Assembly (NCBI RefSeq): GCF_003002095.1 | Contig: NZ_PVZC01000005.1 | Coordinates: forward strand, 372,001-436,000 | DNA from: Allonocardiopsis opalescens | Lineage (GTDB): Bacteria > Actinomycetota > Actinomycetes > Streptosporangiales > Streptosporangiaceae | Direction of reading: 5' to 3' | Length of the DNA stretch: 64,000 nt | Shown: positions 34,065 to 43,344 of the stretch, in pieces | How positions within the stretch are numbered: the stretch's first letter is position 1 | Layout: each line of letters starts with the position of its first letter | Translations under genes and position numbers: made by a program | The notes under the pieces: generated by a model | The model's input: the letters and a program-made list of their open reading frames with translations, nothing else | Told to the model about the DNA's origin: nothing | The model's database searches: none

Positions 34065-36599
34065 TCAGTCTCCGAGAACATGAAGCGCACTGACGGCGTC
34101 GAGTGCGGGCAGATCGCGTCCTACCTGTCGCCCCCCTATAGCAACGTCACGCGGTAGCAATAGGACATCGAATGCAATCGGAGCATCATTGCGCAACTCT
34201 CGCCTTATTTTCGGACTCAGCCAAGTGCCAGGGACTCGCTCTCCCGGCGGGTACACGATGAATGAGGAGCAGGGGGTGAGATTAGCGGGTGTGACGGGAA
34301 GCGGATCCACAAACAACCATTCCGCCGCCAGGTCCAGTGCATCCTTCGGTCCGACGAAGTGCCTTACCCCCCGGCGAGCCAGGATTCGCAGCAACCGTCG
34401 CATCACGGCCACATGATCATCGGTAGTGAGAAGCACAAGCCCGTCTCGGGCACCGGCGGCCTCTGCGAGGTCGTCCAGGCGTGCGGTGAGGTCATCGGAA
34501 ACGGGCCACTTCTGCATGGGGTTGGGCGGCGGATCATTCGAGGGCTCGATCGCATCCCGGCGGCAACCCGGGCACCTTCCGCAGCGGTCCAGTGGCTGTG
34601 TGTGGTCGGCAGGCCGGCCGAAAAGGATACGGACCTTCTCATCGGGCCGGTATGATCCGGCGATAGCCTCGCAGGCACGCAGCGAGCCGTTCACGAGTCG
34701 CCGGATGGACTCCAGCGCCTCACGCGACCGCGCTGACTCCGCTTTCTGCCACGTCACCCAGTGCTCCGCCCAGAACGGCGAGTTGTTCACGAGGTCACCG
34801 CGAAGCACCTCCACTCCCACCCAGTCGCGCTGTTGTCCGCTCTCCTCGGCCAGTTCGGCCAGATCTTCGGCGTCCACCTGCAGCCGCCGTACCGCACCGG
34901 ACTCGACCAAGCCCTGAACGAGTTGCGCATTCCAGCGGCGGTTGTACGAACCGCGCATCGCGATCCCCCGGCTACCTTCCAGGTCTACGAAGGAACGGCC
35001 TCCGAACTGGCGGCGGTGCGCCCACAGATCCGACCAGCGGTTATACGCGGTTTCCGCGGTCAGGACCTTGGTGGTGAGTTGTTCGGCCTCGCGCCGGTCC
35101 TTTGGAGCGGTGAGGAGAAACGCGGCTGAGGCGTTACCGTCACGTCCGCCGCGGCCCAGTTCCTGGTACCAGCGGTCCACGGTTTCGGGCATGCACGCAT
35201 GCACGACGGTGCGCACATGGGGGTAGTCGATACCGAGGCCGAAGGCCGAGGTGGCGACAACGAGGTCCACCGAGGCCGGGCTCTCTTCGCTGCTACGCAG
35301 CCCGGCGAGGACGCGGGCCCGTTCGATCGCGTTCGTCCGGCCGGTGACGAGCGCGAGCCGGCCGTAACCCGTGCGTTCCAGGCGGCGCCGCCATTCCTCA
35401 GCGGCTTCCGGGGAGGTGACGTAGAGAATCGCCGGCCGCGGCAGTTGCGCGAGCGCCTCAAGTACCCACGCGTCTCTCTGCTCGGAGTTGTCGGCCGCTG
35501 CTATCCACAGGTCCGGTTCGGCGCGCAGCGCATTGGCCGCGACGAGGGTGCACGGGCCTGGCTGTCCGAACAGACGATGCAGATCGCCCAGTTCGAAGGG
35601 TCCGAGCGTCGCGCTGAGCAGCAGGGTGACCGGACTCGGATGCCCCGCCTCGGTCGCCTTCCGAACCAGATCGCGCCGAAGATCGGCCAGCGTACGGAAC
35701 TCGGGCCGGAAGTCCCGGCCCCACTGTGTGACGAGGTGTGCCTCATCGAGCACGAAACCGTTGATTCGTCCCGTGCCGGCCGCCTCCATCAGCAGGAGGC
35801 GCAGCGCACGGGTCATCGACTCCGGTGATGTGATCAGGATCGGCTGCTTGCCCTGGCGCAAGCGCAAGCGCATGCTTTCGCGCAACTCTTCCGAGGTGTC
35901 CGCCGTCCAGGCGAGGTGCAGGCGCTTGGGGTCGACGCGGCGGTTCTGCCGGGCGTAGTGATCACGGAATCGTCGTTCGAAGTCGTAGGCGAGGGCGACC
36001 GTCGGAACGATGACCAGGGTGACCCCGTTTCTCCGCTGGTCTGCCAGGCAGAGCGCCACCTCGGTCTTTCCCGACCCTGTGGGGAGCATCGCGATCACGG
36101 TCCCCCCGGCCGGGGCAGAGACTACCGCGCGGCATGCCGCTCGCTGTCCGGGGGTGCGGTAATGGGGGTGTCCGGTGCATTGGCGGAAGAACGGGTCCGC
36201 AGGCAGTTTGTCCTCGGTGAATCTCCTTCCCTTCTCGGTTCCCGCGACCGCGGCACCATCCGGTGTGCCGTTCGCGTCGAGCCAGTCAGGGCTCCAGGGA
36301 GTTGCAGACCAGGTGTCAGCTGAGGTCTCTCGCAAGCGCGTGAGCGACGCCGCACGACGTAGCCGTGCCGAGAGCGCTGGGGCGGTGACCACGGCGTTCA
36401 AACGCCCATCCCGCACCGACCACCTGCGGAGGAGGTGGCGGATCAGCACGGCAGTGTCGAGGTCGGCGCTCTCCGGATCCGCACACGTGTGCACGAGGCG
36501 GTCATACAGATCGTCACCGAAATAGGGGACACCCGTCCGGTCCACTGTTCGCAGAAAAGTGCGCAGCAGCTCGTCCGGGTCGAATCGGGCGGCCGTCAT
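34065..36599 (-). CDS. dpdF: DpdF, RecQ-like SF2 helicase
   Basis: An 844-residue helicase. Walker A LPTGSGKT is at 172-179, the RecQ-type motif II LDEAHLVTQWGRDFRPEF at about 284-301 (note the WGRDFRP element specific to RecQ), SATL as motif III, and VVATSAFGLGIDYPHVRTVV with YQELGRGGRDG as motifs V and VI. A CGRCPGC cluster further on resembles a zinc-binding element. The ATG at 36599 overlaps the dpdE stop by 4 bp; an ATG four codons upstream is possible. It should unwind DNA with 3'-5' polarity as RecQ does. In Salmonella dpdF was not clearly required for the restriction phenotype. Confidence 0.86.
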   Translation of the reverse strand: MTAARFDPDELLRTFLRTVDRTGVPYFGDDLYDRLVHTCADPESADLDTAVLIRHLLRRWSVRDGRLNAVVTAPALSARLRRAASLTRLRETSADTWSATPWSPDWLDANGTPDGAAVAGTEKGRRFTEDKLPADPFFRQCTGHPHYRTPGQRAACRAVVSAPAGGTVIAMLPTGSGKTEVALCLADQRRNGVTLVIVPTVALAYDFERRFRDHYARQNRRVDPKRLHLAWTADTSEELRESMRLRLRQGKQPILITSPESMTRALRLLLMEAAGTGRINGFVLDEAHLVTQWGRDFRPEFRTLADLRRDLVRKATEAGHPSPVTLLLSATLGPFELGDLHRLFGQPGPCTLVAANALRAEPDLWIAAADNSEQRDAWVLEALAQLPRPAILYVTSPEAAEEWRRRLERTGYGRLALVTGRTNAIERARVLAGLRSSEESPASVDLVVATSAFGLGIDYPHVRTVVHACMPETVDRWYQELGRGGRDGNASAAFLLTAPKDRREAEQLTTKVLTAETAYNRWSDLWAHRRQFGGRSFVDLEGSRGIAMRGSYNRRWNAQLVQGLVESGAVRRLQVDAEDLAELAEESGQQRDWVGVEVLRGDLVNNSPFWAEHWVTWQKAESARSREALESIRRLVNGSLRACEAIAGSYRPDEKVRILFGRPADHTQPLDRCGRCPGCRRDAIEPSNDPPPNPMQKWPVSDDLTARLDDLAEAAGARDGLVLLTTDDHVAVMRRLLRILARRGVRHFVGPKDALDLAAEWLFVDPLPVTPANLTPCSSFIVYPPGERVPGTWLSPKIRRELRNDAPIAFDVLLLPRDVAIGGRQVGRDLPALDAVSALHVLGD

Positions 36600-39500
36600 A
36601 CTCGCGGCCATAGCACCACCACACCGCAGGCAATGGTCGACACGGCTGGGTTCGCGACGCCGTCGACAAGGGCCGCTCCGAGCGCTTCCTCGCGCTCCAA
36701 CTCCAGTTGCGCCGCCCGACGCTCGGAATCCGTCGGCAGTCGGCGTGCCCTGGCACGGATGACCGCCACCCTGGCTGCGACCTCCTTACGGGCTCGTTGG
36801 GCCGACACCGCGGGCTCTGTACCAAGGATCGGCAAGGAACGCAGGTGCTCGAGCGCCGTATCGGCGCTCATTCGGCAGAGCGGCTGCCAGTCCGGCAACG
36901 CGGCGAGCACGTCGTCCCAGACCCGTCCCCGCAGTACCTCGTCGGAATCCGGGTTGAACGGCGCCTCCAGTATGTCCAGCATCGAGTCGGGCGCTGTGCC
37001 ATTCGGATCGGTCCACACACGCACGACGCTCGGTGGGAAGAGCGCGTCTCCGCGACGTCGGAGCCGCCGCCGGACCGCTTCGCTCTCAGCCGCCAGATGC
37101 GCCGCGTCGAACTCCACCAGGAAGTCGCATGACATCCAAATGGCCGGCTCGCGCACGGTACTGCTCGGACGGACGATCGCCCTGGTGCGACCGCGCTCGT
37201 CCGTTCGGAGGTACCGATCGATCCAGTCGACGAGCGGGTCTCCAAGCCTCAGGGGCGCTACTCCTTTCTGGCGCGTCGCTACCGATCGCGAATAGGCCCG
37301 CGGGCGGCGCAGCAGTGGGAGTACTTGGGCGACGTGGTCGTCCGGCAACCCGGGGATACGCCGACGGCTGGTATGGAAGCGCAACAGTTGTTCGTCCTCG
37401 TTCCACTCTGCCGGCAGGCCGATGCCACCTCGCATCGAGATGAACCGCTGGAACGCGTTCCGCAGACCTTCGACGTTGTCCTCTGCCGCGCGGAGCTCAG
37501 CCATGCTCGCATCATCGACGTCAGATGCCGCCGTGACAGATTCGATCTCCTCCAAGCTGTCGACCTCGACGCGTTCGTTCTCGATCTCCTGCTGGAGAGC
37601 ACTCAGATCCTGCGAGAAGGCGTCACTGCCTTCGCGCTCCAGTCGCGTGATCAGCTCGTCAAGGACCTCGGCGAGTTTGCGCTGCAGGGTCGCGACCGAC
37701 GCATTGAAGACGCCGATGCCTTCGTGGAGCAGGCGGACGTGTCCGGTAACCCATTCGCTGTCGGGCTCGACAAATACCACGACCTCCGCGGGTTCGGTCC
37801 GGAAGGCGAACCGGTCGAGACGCCCGATCCTCTGTTCCAGTCTGTTGGGATCCAGTGGTAGATCGAGATTGATGATCACCTGCGCTTCCTGCAGGTTCCT
37901 CCCCTCTTCAAGCGTGATGTCGCCAACGAGAACGCGGCCTCCTGATTCTTTAAGGAATCGTCGGACCTCTTCCTCCTGCTGCGCTCTTTCCATCGAACTA
38001 AGATGTCCCGCGACAGAGCTACCCCATCGTTTCCGCGCCGTCTCGTAGAAATCGCGCGCCAAGTCAGACGAGGTGCCGACCACCACTACCTTGAGGTCCT
38101 TGGCCAGCCGGTCGTCTACGACGTCGCAAGCACGGCGGATTCGCGCCTCGGTATCGATGCTCTGCAACCGCGCGATCATGGCTTCACGCATGGACCGCTC
38201 GTCACCATGGAAGGCGCGACTCCTCTGAAGGTAGTGGAGCATCGAACGAGGTCCGCCAAGAGCATGGAGAACCATGTATGCGAATCGCTTGGACGCTTCA
38301 TGCCCTGCAGAGGTAGCGGCCAGAAATTCTCGATATTGATCGAGAAAGTCATCCACCAACGCGCGCGTAGGGTCATGTATCGGCAAGAAGACAGGCCGGC
38401 GGCCTACTACCGGATATTCTCGCGCGACGCCATTGCTCCGTCGATTTCGGATCATCCGACGACTGATACGATAGGTCTCTCTCACATAGTAACTCAGATC
38501 CGACCATGCGCTGGCTTCGACAGTCTCGGCTCGACACTCCTCCACCAGCCGAATTACTTCGGGATCCGTTCCGTGCATCGCCAAGATAGCATCAAGCGCC
38601 ATTCTCTGCTTATATGGACTGATGCGTCGGTAGGTCAGCAACTGCAGATACTGCGCCTCCTCCACTCGCTGACGCACCCGCGTCCGCAGAGAATCGAGGC
38701 TGTTGATCGGATACGCGACCGGATCGACTAGATTGAGAAGACCGAGCAGGTCGGCGAGATTGCCGTTCATCGGCGTGGCTGAAAGCAGCAGCAGGCCGTT
38801 GGCCCTATGGAGATCGCCGCGCACACTGGAGTTGCCCGACAGCAGCGGCAGAAGCCGGTGAGCCTCGTCGATCACCACGATCGCGTGTTCGCGGAGTCCT
38901 GGCTCACGGATGAGGTCGGCGTGGGAGACGAGACGGACTCGCCCGCCGCCCCCCATCTCCTCGCCCAGCAGAAGGCGGTCGCGAAGTTCGTCGCTCCACT
39001 GCCGGCGCAGAGTACTGGGAACTGATATGAGTGCCGTGGCTTCATCATCGTCGATCAGCAACTGCCGCACGACGAGGCCGGCGACGACCGTCTTCCCCAG
39101 GCCGACTTCATCCGCGAGCAGGTAACGGGGCACCGGGTCGGACAGCACTCTCGCCACGGTGTCGAGTTGATGCTGGTAAAGCTCAACGGGGGCCGACAAC
39201 ACGGCGGTATAGCCCCTGGAAACCCTCCGCTGTAGCACCAGTTGGTCGAGAAGAGCGCTGCGCGCTTCGTAGTACTCAGGGGAGTCGCAGAATCCCCGGA
39301 CCAGAGCGCTGACTGGATCGGTCAATGGCCGATCCCAGCGGATCTTGAACTGGTCGGCCGACAGTTTCAGATCGGAGTCCAGACCAGGAACGCGAACCAG
39401 GTACTCCCCGAACCCGCTGAGCCCGGCTACCTCCGCCCCGTGCCAACCGTAGGGTCGGCCCTTCACCCAGACACGCGATCCCGGGGAAATGCGTGGCACG

Positions 39501-39676
39501 GTCAGATCCTGCACAGGGACTGTCTTGCTGACCTCCGCGTAGTCCGGGATGTCCGTGTAGACGACGACAGCGCCTTCCGGCCGCCTTTCGCGGCAGAAGC
39601 CGTACCCCAGATCGCTGGACCGCGCCTGCACCCAACGACCGACATAGGCGTCAGGTGAGGAGTGTCGCCTCAACAA
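36596..39676 (-). CDS. dpdE: DpdE, SNF2-like SF2 helicase/translocase
   Basis: A 1026-residue SNF2-family ATPase, first gene of the minus-strand dpd operon. An N-terminal beta-rich region (residues 1-120: GSRVWVKG, GEYLVRVPG) precedes the motor: Walker A LLADEVGLGKT at about 186-196, Ia ISVPSTLRRQW, motif II VVIDEAHRLLP with DEAH at 270-273, motif III LLLSATPMNGN, motif V VLVGDITLEEGRNLQEA and motif VI RLEQRIGRLDR. Such proteins move along duplex DNA without strand separation. The start is TTG at 39676 with GAGGG about 9 bases upstream. DpdE is required for the restriction-like phenotype in Salmonella Montevideo, presumably recognising or translocating on unmodified DNA. Confidence 0.9.
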   Translation of the reverse strand: MLRRHSSPDAYVGRWVQARSSDLGYGFCRERRPEGAVVVYTDIPDYAEVSKTVPVQDLTVPRISPGSRVWVKGRPYGWHGAEVAGLSGFGEYLVRVPGLDSDLKLSADQFKIRWDRPLTDPVSALVRGFCDSPEYYEARSALLDQLVLQRRVSRGYTAVLSAPVELYQHQLDTVARVLSDPVPRYLLADEVGLGKTVVAGLVVRQLLIDDDEATALISVPSTLRRQWSDELRDRLLLGEEMGGGGRVRLVSHADLIREPGLREHAIVVIDEAHRLLPLLSGNSSVRGDLHRANGLLLLSATPMNGNLADLLGLLNLVDPVAYPINSLDSLRTRVRQRVEEAQYLQLLTYRRISPYKQRMALDAILAMHGTDPEVIRLVEECRAETVEASAWSDLSYYVRETYRISRRMIRNRRSNGVAREYPVVGRRPVFLPIHDPTRALVDDFLDQYREFLAATSAGHEASKRFAYMVLHALGGPRSMLHYLQRSRAFHGDERSMREAMIARLQSIDTEARIRRACDVVDDRLAKDLKVVVVGTSSDLARDFYETARKRWGSSVAGHLSSMERAQQEEEVRRFLKESGGRVLVGDITLEEGRNLQEAQVIINLDLPLDPNRLEQRIGRLDRFAFRTEPAEVVVFVEPDSEWVTGHVRLLHEGIGVFNASVATLQRKLAEVLDELITRLEREGSDAFSQDLSALQQEIENERVEVDSLEEIESVTAASDVDDASMAELRAAEDNVEGLRNAFQRFISMRGGIGLPAEWNEDEQLLRFHTSRRRIPGLPDDHVAQVLPLLRRPRAYSRSVATRQKGVAPLRLGDPLVDWIDRYLRTDERGRTRAIVRPSSTVREPAIWMSCDFLVEFDAAHLAAESEAVRRRLRRRGDALFPPSVVRVWTDPNGTAPDSMLDILEAPFNPDSDEVLRGRVWDDVLAALPDWQPLCRMSADTALEHLRSLPILGTEPAVSAQRARKEVAARVAVIRARARRLPTDSERRAAQLELEREEALGAALVDGVANPAVSTIACGVVVLWPRV

Positions 39677-40344
39677 GTCCGCACACCCTCACATTGCTCA
39701 GAGACAGCTTCTCATAGTAGATGCTCTCGCCCACTGGCGTCGCTCCGACCGCAAATTTTCGACCGAATCAGGCCAACTCAGGAGATGAGAGACTACTGAG
39801 CGCAACAGACCCACCTCCACCACTCCATAAGTGCGCACAAGAAGTAGGTGAATCTCTCACGGAGAGTGTCCAGATAAACACAGTGGCACAGCGCGAATTC
39901 GACTGCGGCAATAAAAGGGCCAGATTAGTAACGGCGACGATACCGACCTTCGCCGCCTCCGTCAAACGAAGTCGTCCCATTTGCGAATACTCACAGAGAG
40001 TGACGAAGGTGCCGTCCGTCGCACAGTTGTCCACAGCACTGTCGGCTTGCCGAAGGGAGGGCTCGTTGTAGGGTCGAGGAACGTATATCTCGCCCATAGA
40101 TGCGTTACAGAGGAGGGACCACAGGGAGTATTCCTAATCAGCCACAAGTTACCGTTCAGTCACCTGGACGGTCCCTTACCCGGCGCCGGCTTGTCCCGAG
40201 AAGAGAAAGAGGAAAGAAAAAGCCGTCGGGTCACTGCCGCGTGCCGTAACGCAAGTGGTGGTCGGCGAGAGGGTGCCACCTCCCGCCGACCGGTGCGAGC
40301 GCCAAGGCACGTCAAGAGCACGCCTCACAGCCGAGAGGAACTCG
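39677..40344. other. Left half of the dpd divergent control region
   Basis: This A/T-richer interval lies upstream of dpdE. It holds two modest reading frames (39768-40097 minus, 39981-40514 plus) that lack ribosome-binding sites and recognisable similarity, so no gene is called. The dpdE promoter must be in its left part. Confidence 0.4.
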
Positions 40345-40527
40345 ATGACGCCCGAGCGTCCGCGCAGTCATTCCATGTTGTGGATGGTGCTTCGTCAAAC
40401 CGAACCACCTGCACCGGGAGATCCGGTGGAGCGCTGCCGGGCTGGCGATCACCTCTGGGGTCCAGAGCTCGATCGATGCCAGATCTGCGGTCTTCCCTAC
40501 GCGGAGTTCGATGATCTAGAGGAGTGA
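40345..40527 (+). CDS. Small zinc-ribbon-like protein
   Basis: A 60-residue protein starting MTPERPRSHSMLWMVL. Its C-terminal half carries CRAGDHLWGPELDRCQICG, a CX5HX8CX2C pattern compatible with one bound zinc, and it ends in an acidic tail (EFDDLEE). ATG 40345 has GAGAGGAA 5 bases upstream; the frame could extend further 5' but without a site. It sits in the control region between the two dpd arms and is followed by a strong terminator. It may be a small regulator or adaptor, but no function is assigned. Confidence 0.5.
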   Translation: MTPERPRSHSMLWMVLRQTEPPAPGDPVERCRAGDHLWGPELDRCQICGLPYAEFDDLEE

Positions 40528-40547
40528 GAGGAGGTACAGCCCGGGCA

Positions 40548-40590
40548 AGCCCTCCCTGAGAGAGGATGGTTCTCCTCATCAGGGAGGGCT
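40548..40590. terminator. 12-bp perfect stem terminator
   Basis: AGCCCTCCCTGA (40548-40559) and TCAGGGAGGGCT (40579-40590) are perfect reverse complements around a 19-nt loop. The hairpin lies between the small zinc-ribbon gene and the convergent AbrB-type gene and can insulate them from each other. Confidence 0.8.
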
Positions 40591-40696
40591 CAGCTGTTCT
40601 CACCAGGCCGCGCCCTGCGTGCAGGTGAACGGGGACATCCATCCCTGCCGACTCCGCCTCCGCTCCGAAGTGCCGCGAAGACGGGAGCTCGTACCG

Positions 40697-40993
40697 CTAG
40701 TCCTGATGCTCACCGCTCGGTTTCCGCTCCTCAGTGTCCTCCAGAGCGTGTTGCCGGATCTGTTCGAACAGGGCCGAAGATCCCTGGAGGCCGCGCATCA
40801 GCGTTTCGATCGTCATGAGTGCCAGGCCCTGCTGAGGGTCGGCGAGCACCAGCAACTTGTCGCCCGGTTCGATGCCGAGGTCACGTCGCGCCTGTGCCGG
40901 GATGACGATCTGCCCCCGCTCGCTCACTGTCACCGCCCCGTAGAAGCCTCGCCCCCCGGGGCCGTAGAAGGTCTTGCCTTCGTCGGGAGCCAT
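40697..40993 (-). CDS. AbrB/SpoVT-family transcriptional regulator
   Basis: A protein of about 98 residues with a central swapped-hairpin AbrB domain (YGAVTVSERGQIVIPAQARR, then DLGIEPGDKLLVLADPQQG). Its C-terminal helix (ETLMRGLQGSSALFEQIRQH) could mediate oligomerisation. ATG 40993 follows GGCGAGG; an upstream TTG at 41041 would add 16 residues. It lies in the divergent control region of the dpd cluster, between the restriction arm and the preQ0/modification arm, which makes it the leading candidate for a cluster regulator. A 6-bp inverted repeat lies about 65 bp upstream of its start. Confidence 0.82.
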   Translation of the reverse strand: MAPDEGKTFYGPGGRGFYGAVTVSERGQIVIPAQARRDLGIEPGDKLLVLADPQQGLALMTIETLMRGLQGSSALFEQIRQHALEDTEERKPSGEHQD

Positions 40994-41057
40994 CGAATCG
41001 CCTCGCCGATCATCAAGGATATGAATGATTCGCACGTCCAATCGTGAGTATCGTACC

Positions 41058-41075
41058 TGGTCATCCAGCTGACCA
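41058..41075. promoter_or_regulatory. Candidate operator TGGTCA-N6-TGACCA
   Basis: A perfect 6-bp inverted repeat with a 6-bp spacer lies upstream of the AbrB-type gene, in the region from which the que/dpd arm is also transcribed. It has operator-like spacing, but no second copy was found near dpdE. Confidence 0.3.
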
Positions 41076-41624
41076 CGTCCTGGACTCCAGAGCTTCCGTC
41101 CCGTCGCCCGATACTCCCGTGGCAGTGCGGCGGCGAACCGGCGGCCCTACCGGTTCGCTGGTAAGAGCTCCGTCAGGCCACTGTCGACGCCGCATGACGG
41201 GCGCCTGGAATGCGGCAACGATCGTCGCGCCCCCGGAAGTCACCGTCTGCGCATGGAGGGTGTTCGGCCGACGGCGACGTGGCTCACCGTGCTGGAGCGG
41301 CAGTTTCGCTCCGAACTGGATCTTCCTGAGCGTAAGCTTGCCCTGCGGATGCTGCGCGGAAACTGGCAGGCTAGTCGTCTGACACTGCGGTACAGTTTCG
41401 CCTTTGGCTAGCTCAGGACTGACTGCTCTATAGGCGTCGAAATAGCACGTCAGAGGGGTTGAACCTGCGATGTGTCGGACCACGGGTCTGGAGCGCTACT
41501 GCGCGAGCGAAGCACCTCTGGTGTCGGCGGGCACCGTTACGATTCCGTGCGGTGCAGCCTGCCTACCGCACTGTGAACGGCGATGCAGTCTCGCCAGCAC
41601 CTCGACGAGCGGAAGGATCGGCCT
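41076..41624. other. Right half of the dpd divergent control region
   Basis: This is the leader of the preQ0/modification arm. It contains two short unlisted frames of 52 codons each: 41253-41411, and the Cys-rich 41470-41628 that ends on the queC start. The first is recorded separately. No preQ1-type riboswitch could be recognised by eye. Confidence 0.35.
41253..41411 (+). CDS. Possible small protein upstream of queC
   Basis: A 52-codon frame beginning MEGVRPTATWLTVLERQF, amphipathic and helical in character, with a composition closer to real protein than its neighbours. The ribosome-binding site is weak (GGAAG, about 14 bases upstream). There is no recognisable family. It could be a small regulatory protein or chance coding. 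Confidence 0.25.
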   Translation: MEGVRPTATWLTVLERQFRSELDLPERKLALRMLRGNWQASRLTLRYSFAFG

Positions 41625-42341
41625 GTGAACGGTGACAAGCGCAAGGCAGTCGTGCTGCTTAGTGGGGGTCTGGACTCAACAACCGTCCTGGCGATCGCTC
41701 GGCACGAAGGCTATGAAACGCACGCTCTGAGCTTCCGGTACGGGCAGCGCCACACCGAGGAGCTCGTTGCGGCTGAGAAGGTCGCCGCTGCGCTCGGCGC
41801 TGCTCGGCATGTAGTCGTGGACATCAACCTCGCGGTCTTCGGCGGATCGGCGCTGACCGATGACACGCTCGCTGTGCCACATCACGACAGCGCGGACCAG
41901 ATCAGCACTGATGAGATCCCGATCACCTACGTGCCGGCGCGTAACACCGTCTTCCTCTCCTTTGCGCTTGCCTGGGCAGAGACCCTGGGGTCGTCCGACG
42001 TCTTCATCGGCGTGAACGCCTTGGACTACAGCGGGTATCCGGACTGCCGCCCTGAGTACATCGAGGCGTATGAGCGGATGGCCAATCTTGCGACCAAAGC
42101 CGGGGTGGAGGGCAAGCAGCGGCTGAAGATCCACACACCGCTGATCGAGTTGACCAAGGCCCAGACGATCCAGCGCGGTCTCGAACTGGGAGTCGACTAC
42201 TCCTGGACACACAGCTGCTATGACCCGGTCGACGGACGTGCCTGCCAGACGTGTGACTCCTGCCTGCTGCGTAGCCGTGGTTTCGCCGAGCTCGGCCTGG
42301 TGGACCCATCCTTCTCTTCAACCTCTTCAGCGAACATCTGA
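41625..42341 (+). CDS. queC: QueC, 7-cyano-7-deazaguanine (preQ0) synthase
   Basis: A 238-residue ATP-dependent enzyme converting 7-carboxy-7-deazaguanine to preQ0 with ammonia. The PP-loop is [15 protein letters not shown] (SGGLDS at 13-18), with [20 protein letters not shown] and [20 protein letters not shown] as conserved blocks. The zinc site is in the C-terminal Cys cluster ([20 protein letters not shown]). GTG 41625 is chosen because GAAGGA lies 7 bases upstream and the length matches other QueC proteins; ATG 41583 is also in frame. It opens the plus-strand dpd operon and provides the base that DpdA inserts into DNA. Being inside the cluster suggests dedicated preQ0 supply, since actinomycetes often lack queuosine genes. 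Confidence 0.94.
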   Translation: MNGDKRKAVVLLSGGLDSTTVLAIARHEGYETHALSFRYGQRHTEELVAAEKVAAALGAARHVVVDINLAVFGGSALTDDTLAVPHHDSADQISTDEIPITYVPARNTVFLSFALAWAETLGSSDVFIGVNALDYSGYPDCRPEYIEAYERMANLATKAGVEGKQRLKIHTPLIELTKAQTIQRGLELGVDYSWTHSCYDPVDGRACQTCDSCLLRSRGFAELGLVDPSFSSTSSANI

Positions 42342-42349
42342 TCGCGGAG

Positions 42350-42988
42350 ATGTACAGGGTCAAGGAGATTTTCTACACGCTGCAAGGCGAAGGCAGCCAT
42401 ACGGGACGCCCCTCCGTATTCTGCCGGTTCACCAGTTGCAACCTGTGGACCGGACGAGAGAAAGACCGGCACCGGGCTATCTGTAAGTTCTGTGACACGG
42501 ATTTCGTCGGTACCGACGGTCCAGGTGGAGGACGGTTCAGGACGGCCGAGGACCTGGCCGCGGCGGTGGCCAAGACCTGGCAGGGACGCTCGCATCCACG
42601 TAGTCGACCGTATGTGGTGTGCACGGGTGGCGAACCGCTGCTGCAGTTGGATAACGAAGCGGTCAACGCACTGCACACCGAAGGGCTGGAGGTCGCCATC
42701 GAAACCAATGGCACTCGGCCGGCACCTGACGGTATCGACTGGATCTGTGTGAGTCCGAAGGCTGGCACTGAGTTGGTGTTGCGGTCAGGCCACGATCTGA
42801 AGTTGGTATATCCGCAGGTCGGAGCGGAGCCCGAACGCTTCGAGGACCTCGACTTCAGGAGATTCATGCTGCAGCCGATGGACGGCCCGGATTTGGCGGC
42901 CAACACCCAGGCGGCGATCGAGTACTGCCTCGAGCATCCCCAGTGGCACCTGAGCGCGCAGACGCACAAGACTCTGGGGATTCGTTGA
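42350..42988 (+). CDS. queE: QueE, 7-carboxy-7-deazaguanine synthase (radical SAM)
   Basis: A 212-residue radical-SAM enzyme that turns 6-carboxytetrahydropterin into 7-carboxy-7-deazaguanine. It has the QueE-type cluster motif CX14CX2C (C30, C45, C48) rather than CX3CX2C, a [17 protein letters not shown]-terminal block, [12 protein letters not shown] (the GGE SAM motif), IETNGTR and [10 protein letters not shown]. Its stop overlaps the TTG of queD by 4 bp. It is the third step of the preQ0 route after FolE2 and QueD. Confidence 0.94.
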   Translation: MYRVKEIFYTLQGEGSHTGRPSVFCRFTSCNLWTGREKDRHRAICKFCDTDFVGTDGPGGGRFRTAEDLAAAVAKTWQGRSHPRSRPYVVCTGGEPLLQLDNEAVNALHTEGLEVAIETNGTRPAPDGIDWICVSPKAGTELVLRSGHDLKLVYPQVGAEPERFEDLDFRRFMLQPMDGPDLAANTQAAIEYCLEHPQWHLSAQTHKTLGIR

Positions 42989-43344
42989 TCGAGATTTTTC
43001 GCGAGTTCGCATTTGAAGCTGCGCACCGACTCCCGAACGTGCCAACCGGCCACAAATGCGCGCGGCTCCATGGGCACAGCTTCCGCGTAGAGGTTCACGT
43101 GATCGGTGACGTCGATCCCGCAACTGGTTGGCTCATGGATTTCGCGGAGATCAAGGCTGCCTTCAAGCCGCTGCTCGACCAACTCGACCATTACTACCTC
43201 AATGACGTACCCGGGTTGGAGAACCCGACCAGCGAAGTACTCGCCAAGTGGATCTGGGACCGGCTGATCGACCAGCTGCCCCTCTCGGCGGTCGTGGTAA
43301 GAGAGACTTGCACGTCGGGATGTATCTATCGGGGGGAAAAGTGA
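42985..43344 (+). CDS. queD: QueD, 6-carboxytetrahydropterin synthase
   Basis: A 119-residue T-fold enzyme converting dihydroneopterin triphosphate to 6-carboxytetrahydropterin. The zinc His residues are H14 (FEAAHRL) and H29/H31 (RLHGHSF), the catalytic Cys is C25 ([10 protein letters not shown]), and the C-terminal [12 protein letters not shown] keeps the conserved Glu. The start is TTG 42985, which overlaps the queE stop by 4 bp and gives the standard family length. Its stop overlaps the folE2 GTG by 4 bp. Confidence 0.93.
   Translation: MIEIFREFAFEAAHRLPNVPTGHKCARLHGHSFRVEVHVIGDVDPATGWLMDFAEIKAAFKPLLDQLDHYYLNDVPGLENPTSEVLAKWIWDRLIDQLPLSAVVVRETCTSGCIYRGEK

Noticed and set aside
39768-40097. 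109-codon minus-strand frame in the dpd control region
   Set aside because: No ribosome-binding site, no recognisable motif, and composition unlike coding sequence of its neighbours.
39981-40514. 177-codon plus-strand frame overlapping the small zinc-ribbon gene
   Set aside because: Lacks a start site with ribosome-binding sequence and has Arg/Ser-rich composition typical of an out-of-frame shadow.
41412-41624. Possible preQ1/preQ0 riboswitch ahead of queC
   Set aside because: No recognisable preQ1 pseudoknot consensus; only a short GGTT-AACC inverted repeat was found.
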